From positions 406,551-470,550 of the forward strand of contig MNCI01016594.1 of assembly GCA_015680685.1 (NCBI GenBank): DNA of 64,000 nt, read 5' to 3'. The stretch comes from Gnetum montanum. Lineage: Eukaryota > Streptophyta > Gnetopsida > Gnetales > Gnetaceae. Within the stretch, counting starts at the first letter, position 1. Each line of letters starts with the position of its first letter. Positions 44,500 through 55,320 of the stretch are shown one piece after another. A program made the position numbers and the translations under genes. Under the pieces are notes generated by a model that did not search any database, was not told the DNA's origin, and saw only the letters and a program-made list of their open reading frames with translations.

Positions 44500-44760
44500 A
44501 AGTAAGAAATTTTACTTTATTTTTCATTTTATGTAGCTATTCTATTTTGTTGTAGATCTTTGAAGAAAGTTTATTTTACTTTACTTTTTATGTAGGCACC
44601 CTTTTTATTGTGGATTTTGTAAGAAAAATTATTTTAGCTACGTTATTTTGTTCTAGATTCTTTAAGAAAGATTATTTTATGTAGATATCCTATTTTGTTG
44701 TAGATCTTATAAGAAAGATTATTTTAATTTTCCTTTCATATGACTATAATATTTTGTTGT
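44500..44760 (+). repeat. Imperfect tandem repeats in R2a
   Basis: About four copies of a 55-70 bp unit around TATTTTGTTGTAGAT(C/T)..TAAGAAAGATTATTTTA. A shorter version is in R2b near 62880-62980. Confidence 0.55.
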
Positions 44761-46540
44761 GTATTTTCCATTCCTCCTTTCTTCTTTCTGGTCTTCTATT
44801 ATTCTTCTGCAATTTTGATTATTATGTTGCGATTTTGCCAAATTTTTGTCATTTTGGGCTTGTTTTTATGAAAAATAATATTTTAATGTTCACATTTTTT
44901 AATCTTTTGGTAAATTTTTGAAATTTTTGAAATTTTGCCAAAATCTCGCTTGGATATTTTATGAATATTTAAGATTTTCTCATGATATAAACATGCTTTT
45001 GTGAGCATTTTGTGGAATTTGAGCTTTTATGGATTTTTGGATACTTTAAACATTTTTTTAATTTTTAGAATAAAATAATAATATTTGTGTGATCGATTTT
45101 GCTCAATTGGTAGTAGGAGCTACAAATATTTCAAATGCAGTTGTGGAGTATTCTTTAGTGGGATTTATCCCATAGGAACAAGGGTTGTTTGATGGATTTC
45201 CTACATTGGTTTTTGATTCGTAAGTTCAAGTAAGACTATGGATTTGGCTAAGACCATTGTACTAAGTAGTTGAGTCTAGTGGTGTGTGGTGAGGCATAGT
45301 CAAGGCCTATCCTTTCGAGGATACATGTGCCTTTGACATTGACGATGCTAGTAGTGAGACTATTGGCCATGAGTGACTTGTTTGGGATCACAAGGATAAT
45401 TTGATCATAGTAGTAAGGTTATTCGAAGAGCTATTAGTATATTCTTTTGGTAGTGAGGATAAACAAGACCTAGCCTTTGGAGATGCCTAGTTAAAATATA
45501 TACTCTTTGGATTTTTGTTGGAAAAATTTGTAATATTTTTAGATATCTAAATAATTTAAAGGATAATTTGATGATAATAGTGAGATTATTCCAAGATGTG
45601 ATTGTATATCCTATTGGTAGTGAGGGTAACCAAGAGCTAGCTTTCAAAGATGCTTGGATAAAATATACATTCTTTGAATCTTTAGATTTCTTTGGAACTT
45701 TGGATTTCTTTTAAATTTGTGGAAAATTTATGATATTTTTGGATCTTGCAATATTTTTGAATATTTTATTAAAAATCTTTGTATAGCCCATAGCTTAAGA
45801 TTTTTGCCCCATAACCCTTATGCTCCATGAAGAGGAAAATGTAATAACTTTTCTTATTTAAGGGGTTCTAACTCCTGTGTTTTGATGTAGAGAGCCTAGA
45901 GTAGATAGAGAATCATTGAAAGAGAAACATGAGATGAAAAGTGGAACAATTCTGTACAAGATGGACTTTCTCAACTTGAAAATAATTTCCATATATTTTG
46001 TATTTTTGTAAAATAGAAACTTGTACACTTTTTGGTTATGTGAGCCATGTACATATTTTTATGATTAAATAATAAAGTATGATAAATATAAATTTGCCAC
46101 ATATGCCATTAGAATCGTGAGATTCTAAGGAACATTTTTAGTTTCACGCATGCTATTAATATTATTTATTACATAATAATACTTTATCAATTAGTTTGGT
46201 AAATTTGAAATGTAAATATCTTTAATTCTAGATGTTCGAATAAGGAGAAACAAGTGTTGTTTAGATTGTTATTTCATAATATAATTAGCAAAATTTTTAC
46301 ATAGCTATCTTTTTGTGGCTATGTAAATATCTCTTTTTCATTAAATAAATTTTATTTAATTATATATGTAAGTGTTATAAAATTATGTTATGTTGTATTA
46401 CACTATTATATTTATGATTCTAAATAATATTTTCTATTTATTTTATGACCTTTTTTTGAATTAGTGAATCAAGATTAAATTCAGATCCTTGGGGTATCAT
46501 AGCATCCTTATTAGTTAATTATAGAATATTTTATAGATAA

Positions 46541-46872
46541 TTAATAAAGGTGTTATAGTCATGATGGAAAATTTTAATCAAATCAAAAGATCTATAAGCA
46601 TGTATCAACTAGATGAAATTAAAAAAATATAAAGCATTTATAGGAAATTTTGTTGAATAATAGGGAGTAAATCTACCTGGTTTAATAGGAGAAAAGGCAA
46701 ACTTTGGTACAAAATAGGATTGATAGAGAAATTATTAATAAGAAGGTGATTATAACCATCTAGTTTTAGTTAAAGGCATTACCAAGGTATGCTTCCAATC
46801 ATCATCTCCTCTTCTACACCTAAGGGAATAGAAAAATAAAAAAAAAACTCCCTTTAAATTTGAAAGATAGTA
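46541..46872 (+). pseudogene. L1a LINE, segment 4: endonuclease, C-terminal part
   Basis: VIVMMENFNQI (about 46550-46583) corresponds to the GDFN motif, STWFNRRKGK (about 46667-46696) to the F-T-W-x-N-R-R motif, and PFKFE (46850-46866) to the conserved end of L1 endonucleases. Frameshifts and stops throughout. Confidence 0.55.
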
Positions 46873-46874
46873 GG

Positions 46875-47050
46875 GTAGGGGTGGGGAGGGGGTGTATGTT
46901 GGAATTCCAAATAAGTGAAACATAGGTACAACCCTAGATTTATAGAAGTTTATAACTCAATGATACCTAGTAGAATCGAACATGTGACCTAGGGTTACTA
47001 GGACAAGACCTATATCACTAGGCTAATACCTCATTATTAGAGGATGAGGT
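46875..47050 (-). repeat. tRNA-derived SINE inserted in L1a
   Basis: Minus-strand head 47035-46969: TATTAGCCTAGTGATAT (A box), TAGTAACCCTAGG, GTTCGATTCTAC (B box). It aligns over about 60 bp with the plus-strand copy at 13929-13995. It falls exactly between the PFKFE end of the endonuclease and the linker of L1a. Body ends near a C-rich run at 46876-46895; outer limits are approximate. Confidence 0.6.
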
Positions 47051-47059
47051 TAAGAGACT

Positions 47060-47266
47060 CTAGATTGACTATATGTTTTGTCCGAATCCTACATATCAAC
47101 TAAGAAGATGATTTAGTACTCTAAAAGGGTTGCTAAAATAATGGACCATAAAGAATCACTTCTTCTTTAACAAACAAATGAAAAATATTTTAAATGAATT
47201 ATAGTAGACCTAGTACTATTAGAAGGAGCTCAATCCATCTATGGAAGAGACTCAAATTGTAACACC
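47060..47266 (+). pseudogene. L1a LINE, segment 5: linker before RT
   Basis: TLKGLLK.WTIKNHFFFNKQMKNIL (about 47118-47195) and a KELNPSMEE-like end match the 'LK..LK.WN...FGNIF' linker of plant L1 ORF2. The sequence stops being L1-like at 47267, so the L1a RT is missing or lies elsewhere. Confidence 0.55.
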
Positions 47267-47339
47267 CTGATGTTTCAAACATCGAATCTTAGGCTTCTTA
47301 TTTATTTTTCTTATGTTTAATTCTTTAGAAAAATTACTT
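47267..47339 (+). other. Junction sequence beginning TGTAACACCC
   Basis: Short AT-rich piece between L1a and RTE1. TGTAACACCC is a common LTR start, but no LTR body or partner is visible. Confidence 0.3.
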
Positions 47340-48106
47340 GAAAAAGGTACTTGGAATTAGGATTGCTTTACAAATTTAATTTACGATCAAATGGAAAGTT
47401 GCGTTCAAAAAATTAGAAAGAATATTTTAGGTGAAATAAAAAAGAAACAATACATCTCAAAATATACATGTTCATTGAGTGATAAAGTGTAACATGCTAT
47501 CAAAAACAAGAAAAAAATACTTTAAGAACTGGCAACAAAGCAATAACTAAGAAAGTAGGCTGCTATAAAAAATGGCAAAAATGGAAGCAACAACAAGTAT
47601 AGCCAAAGAAAAACATAAGGACTTGGATATCATTTATGAAAAATTAGGAACAAATAAAGAAGAAAAATTTATTTATAAATTGGAAATAGGAAATGTAAGG
47701 ATATTGATTATATTAAATGCATTAAGGAGGTAGATGAAAAAATCTTGATAAAAGACAATGAAATTTGGATAGGTGGAAAAATTATTTTTAAGAAATATTA
47801 AATGAATAATTTCTAAGAGAAGACATCCAAAATAAAAAGAATCAAATTTTGGTTTGGTTAATGAACTTTCCTTTTTTGAGGTGAAGATAGCCTTATCAAC
47901 TATAAAAAATGAAAAAGCTATTAGATGAAATAACATTTTTATAGAAGATTGGAAAGCATTGGGAAATAAAGAGGTTTCCTAGATGACATAATTATTTAAA
48001 AAATTTTAAAGGAAGGATGAATGGCCAATAATTGGATAAAAAGCATTGTTGTTTCCATCTACAAAAATAAAGGAGATGTACAAAATTGTATAAACTATAA
48101 AGGGAT
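47340..48106 (+). pseudogene. RTE1 LINE, segment 1: linker and N-terminal RT region
   Basis: DQMESCVQKIRKNILGE, KKYFKNWQQSNN, IIYEKLGTNKEEKFIY and SIVVSIYKNKGDVQNCINYK (48033-48098) follow the order of plant RTE-type LINE proteins (YE.LGTKEGEK.IY, LVPIYKNKGDIQNC.NYRGI). Many stops. GGGAT at 48102-48106 is the Gy5 target duplication. Confidence 0.7.
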
Positions 48107-48870
48107 TGATGAGCCGTGATATCGTGGCCTGCCTCATTGCCTATAAATAAGAGGTGGGCGCATTTGGTTTGCATAGTTAGTCTTATTCCCTTACCCAAAC
48201 TCTTACCTTTTCTCCCTCTTAGAGTGAAAATTATTTCTACGTGCTCATAGTAGGAGTCACAAAGTGAACGGATCTTTATTCGAGCATTGTATACATGAGC
48301 ACACCTTGTGTACGGTAATAAAGACGAACTTTGTGATAAACCTTGCAGCATTCATAATAGATTAATTAATGTTAATTACTATTACTTAATGGTCTCCTTA
48401 GTTAATTAATGATTCTCTCTCATCCTACAACTCTCCTAAGTAAGCACACACAATACAATCACTTCGAGCATGCATGTAACACTTGGTAACCCCAGTAACG
48501 ATTAGCGTTCGGTAATCCCAGTAGTGTTGCACTGGTTCAAGATGTGTACGGCAAGTGAGAATGGATATTGGTGTTAGGATCAATTAGAGCCTAGTTAATA
48601 AGTAGTTAAATTAAATTAGTTACTTAGTTATCTCTCTCCTCCCTTATCAGCAACAAGACATAAAAACATAAAAAAGTATAAAAATCATATGCCTCAAGTT
48701 TACTTAATCATATAATCGTGACATACAAGTAAGCTTGGGAAGACAACGATTGATCAACCCATTATTGTTCCACAAAGGTGCATAAGCACTTAGTCCTTGG
48801 AATTTGACTGGATCATGTGTGGATGCTCATGTTCATATGGTTGAGCATAGGGATATCTCAGCGTTCATCA
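48107..48870 (+). repeat. 5' LTR of Gy5
   Basis: TGATGAG to TTCATCA. A single GTGATATCGTG dyad remains at 48116-48126; TATAAATA at 48142-48149. The matching 3' LTR keeps a larger dyad array. Confidence 0.88.
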
Positions 48871-48871
48871 T

Positions 48872-48889
48872 TGGCGGCGTTGTGAGGGA
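48872..48889 (+). other. Decayed primer binding site of Gy5
   Basis: TGGCGGCGTTGTGAGGGA beside the LTR; recognisable as the tRNA-Asp type with more changes than Gy4. Confidence 0.6.
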
Positions 48890-49010
48890 CTTTGTTGTTT
48901 GTGCATTAACTAGAACATAGGAAATATTTCACATTGTTAGAACAAACCCTTGGGGTTGGTTAAAGAAAAAAATAATAAATAATAATACATTGCACACTGA
49001 ATAGACAATC

Positions 49011-51370
49011 ATGTCTCCTTCTTCGTATGAAAGTGTTTCACCACCTAGGTTTGATATAGGGAACAATTGGAGGCGTAGTACACATGATAATCCACCAATC
49101 CGTCAATAGTTTCATGTGGTATATGTTCATCCTAATGAATATGTACCAAACTTTACCTTTATCCTCCACTAGGATAAACAACTACATTGGCGAGATTTAG
49201 AAGGTAGCATAGTGTTACCTCTTGATTGCTCTATCCTGGGCATGCTTCTTCGTGATCTCACATGAATTAGTATGCAGCACTTATAGGTAGAGTACGTTGT
49301 GCATGATCATAACTTGAGAGAGTATCGACCCACGGAGGCACAACATGAAACGGATTTGCAATAGGAGAGATGTCATGAATCGATGAAGGGAAAGTTGTCA
49401 TAGAATGTCCCACATGTCCTAAGAGAAAATGAGGGTGGTGAACTTGCTGCAGGCAGTCACCTACATAATGATGTTCCTCCCATTGACTTTGGTCAAGGGG
49501 TTGTGTATCAGAATCTTTACTCAACTACCATAACCTAGATTTTGGTATTGATTGACACAAAGGGTTTGAAAAAGGAACACAAACACATGACAAAGATGGA
49601 CATTCCAATCGTAACCACGATCAGGGCCATGACCACCGAAGAGAAGAAAGTAGGCACCGACATGGTGATGGTGCTCCTTCTTCTTCACCTTCATCATCTC
49701 CTTCACCCTCTCCTTTAGGATCTAGACACTGTCACAAAGAAAAAAAACCATAAGGATAAGGGTAAGCGAAATGGGAGTCATAGATAAAATAGTCAAGAAA
49801 GGGTACAAGGGCACTCTAGAGAAACACACCGTGAAAGAAGGGAGAGTAGGGAAAAATATAGGAGTCATAGATGCCATAGACGGGACGATCATGATGAACC
49901 CCTACTCGCTACTCAAAGTATACTAGACATATCTAAGGCTATTAGGATTCCAACAAGGCACCAAAAAGATAGTAGGCTCAAGAGATTAGACATGAATAAC
50001 ATCTTATGATTCGAAGGGGTGTACAACGCTAATCCTCAAAATCATCTACAAGCATTTCATGATGCATGTGCCTTACAAAACATAGAAAGTGAATGACAAA
50101 AACTTAAGTTGTTCCCACGGACACTAGTCAAAGAAGTGGGGAGCCGGTACCAGTCCTTAGAACCAAAATCCATTTGTAGGTGGAGTACCATNCGGTACCA
50201 GTCCTTAGAACCAAAATCCATTTGTAGGTGGAGTACCATGTTAGAAATGTTCAAAAATAAGTACCAAACGTACTCCCGAGTTTCCAACCTACGAAAGCAG
50301 ATCCAAGGCTAGAAACAAGGAGGACATGAACCCTTGGATGCTACCATGGGCCAATATTATGCACTATTACATCGTTGTCCTAGCCATGGTTATTCACAGA
50401 GGGATCAACTATGCTATCTTGTAGATGGGCTTAGGCATAAAATGCAAAGAACCCTTGGGACTTATGCCCAAGGAAAACTATTCAAGCTTAGGATCCATCA
50501 AGTTCAAAGATTATTGGAGCAAGTTGCTAAAGAAGAAGGTGAGCTAAGGAAAAGAGAGAGTGCAGAGGAATATAATAGAGATCCTTTCCTCTGAAAGAGG
50601 GGAGTACGATTCTATGAGGATGAAGAAGAGTCACCACTAGAAGAGTTGGTGAATAAGAAAACCTTACCTATTAAAAAATTAGCATTGGAAGTATCAGCAA
50701 AGGTAGACCAAATGTGGGATTCCCTAGATGATATATTTCAAACTATTCTTAAAATAGTAGAGGAGTCTAAAGAGCAAGGTAGTGATCGCAAAAAAATAAA
50801 AAGAAGAGAAACTGAACATGCATGTAACAAGGGTAAGGGCAAAGTTGCCATCATTGAAGAAGTTGTGGATTTGGATACAGACAATGATAGTGGATGTGAG
50901 ATATGCCAATATGACCATCTTATGGGATGTTGCCCTATAATCTCACATCTGCATGAGTTTGGGGTGTATGAACTCAACACACAATTAAACAAAAGGCAGA
51001 CACCCAAAAGGTTATCTTACCCTTAAGGTAACCCGAGGTAGTTCCACCAACCCTTAACATATTATCCAAGTGGAACTCCACCAGAACCAATTGAGTAGTA
51101 TCCACAGTGGCAATACTCACAATCATGGGGAATGCCACCACCACGGAAACAGTATCCTTACTGGCAACTTAACCTGTATGGATATTACATGCAGCAACCA
51201 GTCTCTCCATGTGACTCTATTGGTCACGTTACTCCTCAAACTCACTACCAAGATCATGAGTATTATAGGACTCCTTCTCCTAGGGGTGATGTTCCAAAAA
51301 CATACCATCCTTCTCATCCGGCTACACCCCTTTCATCCTTAACTCCATTACCACCTACTCCAGCTATGTA
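49011..51370 (+). pseudogene. gag of Gy5
   Basis: ATG 49011 (MSPSSYESVSPP). FHVVYVHPNEYVPNFTFILH, KHQ-rich basic linker with Ser/Pro runs near 49660-49730, NPQNHLQAFHDACALQNIE, KYQTYSRVSNLRKQIQG, YYALLHRCPSHGYSQRDQL and TLGTYAQGKLFKLRIHQVQR. CEICQYDHLMGCCP (50898-50940) is a complete CX2CX3HX4C knuckle. It contains the N artefact at 50192; the extra 48 bases there keep frame by chance. About ten stops. Confidence 0.82.
50145..50239. other. Probable assembly join: single N flanked by a perfect 47-bp duplication
   Basis: 50145-50191 and 50193-50239 are identical, with N at 50192. Gy4 has the segment once (about 36093-36140), so the second copy is most likely artificial. Confidence 0.85.
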
Positions 51371-52040
51371 GGGTGAACTCCCTACCCAGCCATAGCAACG
51401 TAACACCACAAGGGCCATTAACCCTCAACCTACTGATGGTTTTGACAATTGCATGAAGAAAAGACCTTTCTTTAGAACCAATAGTCTAACTAAGCCCGTG
51501 TAACCACAAGCGACTAATTCTTCAACTACCTTACTATCACTTGAAGCTTTGGAGCCCCCTTCAACCCAAAAACCATGCTCAATGCATACGGTCATATTAA
51601 CTCATGCCTTCACCAATTGGATAAAAGCTGGTCATCTTCCTAGGAAATTCTCTAATCATGGGAGTCCTTTGATATATCTAAAAATCGTTGGAAATGAGTT
51701 GTGAAAATCTCTTTTGGATTCAGGTTCTAGTGTCAACTTGATTTCTCAAGAAATGTACAAGGCCTGAAACCTACCTCTGCTAAAAAAGAGTAACATTCAT
51801 TTAGAGTTGGCTGACTAGTCCATCACTGTCTTATTGGGACTAGTGGAGGACATTGTCACCACTGTTTGTGGGTGGTCGTATCGAGCTGACTTCCTAGTGA
51901 TTCAATTGAACAATGGTAAGGGGAAAATCATAATGGGAAGAGCATGGCTAAGCACAGTTGACATGCGCCTAGGAATCTACGATCTCTTCCTAGAAATATC
52001 GAAGGAAATGCTTTTGGAAAGATCTAGAAGAAGATAGTTC
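51371..52040 (+). pseudogene. Aspartic protease region of Gy5
   Basis: SLLDSGSSVNLIS (about 51712-51750) is the active-site motif; IIMGRAWLST follows (51929-51958). Relative to Gy4 two codons are missing before IIMG, in frame. The frame is lost after EISKEMLLERSRR near 52020. Confidence 0.8.
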
Positions 52041-52335
52041 CATGCATCACATACAGTGACTCAGGGTGTAATTGTGTGCAAAAGTCATGGTTCATGTAAT
52101 GTTTAACATTGCTTGCATTGAATTAATGTGCACAAGTTATTGATATATAAAGATTCCTGTATGCAGCAGCCATAAGATAAGAAGGTACCCAGTGGCTGAC
52201 AGCTGATCAAGAGAGCAGTTCAACTATTTGCATGGAACCAACTGAGGGTTTGACTTGCATTTACATTGATAGCATAGACACATTAGAGTAAGTCCATCAC
52301 CAACTTCCAAGTCTTGACCTTTAGAATATCAATTG

Positions 52336-53220
52336 GGAGAAGTTGGAAATCCCTGATAAGTTTAAGCAAGAGCCTCTTGAGCTAAAACCATTACCCATTG
52401 GTATGGAATACATGTTTCTTAAAAATGGAAAATCAGTAATTATTAACGCTAAGCTCGGTCTGCAACAAAAAGAGAAACTGCTGAAGGTAATAAACAAATG
52501 GTTGATAGCCTTCACTTGGTCATATCCTAGATTAACCAGAATAGATCCTAGGATATGTTAACATAGAATTTATACTGATCCCTCCATGAAGCCTCGAAGA
52601 AAATGGCAAAGGCGATTGAACCCAAAGCTGAAGCAAGTAGTTAAGGAAGAAATTGAAAGGCTTCTAAAAGCTGGGTTCATATATCCCATTGCTGATAGTG
52701 AATGGGTGAGCCCCTTAGTTATGGTGCCCAAAAAGGGAGGTAAATGGAGGGTGTGCATAGATTTTAGGCTACTAAACATGGCAACATTCAAGGACCACTT
52801 TCCGTTGCCATTTGTTAACTAATTCTTAGACACCATCACAGGGCATTGCTACTATAGTTTTTTGGATGGGTACAGTGGGTACAACCAAATACAAATAGCC
52901 CTAGAAGACTAAGCCAAGACTACATTCACCAATCCTTAGGGAACATTTGCATACAAACATATGCGATTTGGCTTGTGCAATGCCCCTGCAACATTTAAAC
53001 TATTAGTTCTAATCATATCCTAGTAGCAAATAGGAAATGGTATGGAGGTATTCATGGATGACTTCGCCACCTACAAAGCAAACTTTGATCAAGCCTTGGA
53101 CCAGTTAAAGAAAATATTAAAATGATGTGTAGAAACCCATGTAAGGCTCAATTGGCAGAAAAGCCATTTAATGGTCCAAGAAGGTGTAGTATTAGGGCAT
53201 AAGATCTCAAAAATAGGGAT
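52336..53220 (+). pseudogene. Reverse transcriptase region of Gy5
   Basis: FKQEPLELKPLPIGMEY, RRLNPKLKQVVKEEIERLLK, GFIYPIADSEWVSPLVMVPK, WRVCIDFRLLNMATFKDHFP, FLDGYSGYNQI and GLCNAPATFK in order. The catalytic box is EVFMDDFATY (about 53047-53076), intact. RT copies element RNA into DNA in the cytoplasmic particle. Several nonsense changes. Confidence 0.87.
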
Positions 53221-53932
53221 ATAGGTAGACCTCAAAAAGATCAAAGTTATCCAAGGAATTACCCGTCAAATAGAAATTGTAAAAGATATCTGATCATTCC
53301 TTGGACACACTGGCTACTACAGAAGGTTTTTTGAGAACTTTTCAAAGGTTGCAAAACCATTAGTTGAACTAACGAAAAAGCATGTACCTTTCGAATAGAC
53401 TAGGGAATGAGAACTAGCTTTTCAAACTTTAAAATAGAAGCTCGTAGAAACACCCATTCTACAAGCTCCTAACTGGTTTAGACCATTCCACATACTAACT
53501 GACGTGTCCAACTTTGCTTTAGGGGCCATACATATAGAGTCAGATAATCAAAAATGTCCTTACTACATTCACTGTGCAATTAGAAGTATCACTGATGCAT
53601 AACTTAACTACACTACAATAGAGAAAGAATTAATGGCTGTAGTGTTTGCACTAGAAAAATTTAGGCACTATGTCTTGGGCTATAAGGTATTCATACACAT
53701 GGATCATAGTGTAATAAGGTTCCTAATGAATAAGCCAATAGTAAGCCCTCGCATCATACGATGGCTTGTAATCTTACAAGAGTTTGATCTTACAATGATC
53801 AATCGTAAAGGCATTGAGAACGTGGTTGCTGATCATTTATCTTGGTTGCAATGGGACAACAAAGATGATGAGTATCCAATTTCTGATTATTTACCAAATG
53901 AAATCCTCTTTGTAGGTGTAGTGAATAATTAA
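53221..53932 (+). pseudogene. RNase H region of Gy5
   Basis: FLGHTGYYRRFFENFSKVAK leads in. LTDVSNFALGA (Asp), EKELMAVVFALEKFRHYVLG (Glu), HMDHSVIRFLM (Asp) and NVVADHLSWL (Asp) are all present. It is the template for judging the deletion in Gy4. Confidence 0.85.
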
Positions 53933-55320
53933 TTAACTATGGAGACAAACTAGTATAGTAGCATTCTCACCTATCTCCTTACACAACAAGCACCACAAGG
54001 GTTTGATGCCAAAAAGAAACAACAGCTTCTTCACCATGCCAAGTATTTTATGAAAATCAATTGGAAACTTTACAAAGTATGTCCTAATGGCTTGGTCTAA
54101 TGGTGTGTTCAGAATGTAGATCAACTATAAGTTCTTCAACATGCTCATGAGGGTCCTTGTGGGGGTCATTACGTTGGGAGATGAACAACCATTAAGATCT
54201 TGCTTTCAAGATATTATTGGGCTACATTGTTTTGAGGCATCCATTATTTCATCCAAGCTTGTGAGAGTTGTCAATGTGATGGGGGGATGACTGCTAGAAT
54301 GGAGGATCTGCAATAATGGATCCAACGTATAGAACCCTTCAACATTTGGGGAATTGATTTTATGGAATTGATTACACCAATGTACAATGGAAAAGCTTAT
54401 ATTATTGTTGCTGTTGATTACCTTACAAAATGGGTAGAAGCAGCTGCTATTAAGGATTGTACATCATCCATAGCTACATGATTTATTCAACAATAAATCA
54501 TAAACAGGTTTGGTGTGCCTTGTGCACTTATTTTAGACAATGGTACACACTTCATAGGTATGACTTTTTGAATTAATGGAAAGCTTAGGAGTTGAACATA
54601 AACTAACTACACCATATCACCTCCAAGTGAACAGTCAAGCCAAAGTTACCAATAGGGAGATTAGGAAGATATTGACAAGATCCATTAGCAAGTTTAGGTG
54701 AGACTGGAGCACTAAATTGAAGGATGCTCTTTGGGCATACCACTCCACATGGAAACTTCTTATAGGCTACTCTCCCTATGAGTTAGCGTACAGAAAATTA
54801 CCAATGCTTTGCATTGAAACTAAGCTTCGTACACTCTCCACGGCATGTGACCTCAACCTTGACCTTGATCTAGCACAAAAACAATAGTTGATGATCCTTA
54901 ACTTGCTAGATGAAAACCAATTGGCCACCCTAACATCTAACAAATTGTACAAGGCCTTCAATAAACAACATCATAACCTAAGGATTAGAAAAGTTAAATA
55001 TAAACCAGGAGATAAGGTTCTCTACTAGAATCCCACACATGTGCCACAACGTACCAAATTTCAAACACTGTGGGAAGGACCTTATATCATTCATGCAACT
55101 TTTCCTTGAGGGGCCATGATGTTATAAAAACCTAAGAGCCCAGATAAGAAACTGTTGGTCAACGTCCAACAAACTAAACGTTTCCATGAGCTTAGATTAG
55201 CTAGTGCTCATACTACCTCTATTGGTGGACAACCTTGCTCACTATTTCAGATCTCCTCCTTCCAACTCAATCATGGTAGAGATGGCCACCAATGCTAACC
55301 ATTCTAAGCCCTTAGCTCTT
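53933..55320 (+). pseudogene. Integrase and C-terminal tail of Gy5
   Basis: Zinc domain HAHEGPCGGHYVGR...CESCQCDGGMT (54140-54293) keeps H-H-C-C. Core: FNIWGIDFMELITPMYNGKA (54340-54396) and GVPCALILDNGTHF (54512-54553). DKFQTLWEGPY-like tail near 55050-55090. At least one frameshift after 54560 and many stops. Confidence 0.82.

Larger units (their letters stand above)
33612..46540 (+). mobile_element. R2a: large LTR-like repeat, interrupted by Gy4
   Basis: Begins TGTCACAAC, as does R2b at 59289. The parts 33612-34219 and 43687 to about 45900 align in order with R2b (59289-59570 and about 61930-64000), including TTTAATTTAATGCAT, TAGATGCATTTCAATAGAT, AATTGGAGTTA with TTTTGAGATATCACATTTTCTAG, GGAACAAGGGTT and the GTAATAACTTTT-like end region. 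It has no ORF. Without Gy4 it is about 3.4 kb. A very long solo LTR is the simplest reading; the right boundary (about 46.5 kb) is estimated from where L1a sequence resumes. Confidence 0.55.

Noticed and set aside
47267-47339. A new LTR element starting TGTAACACCC
   Set aside because: Only the first bases look like an LTR; RTE1 coding similarity starts within about 70 bp and no partner is seen.
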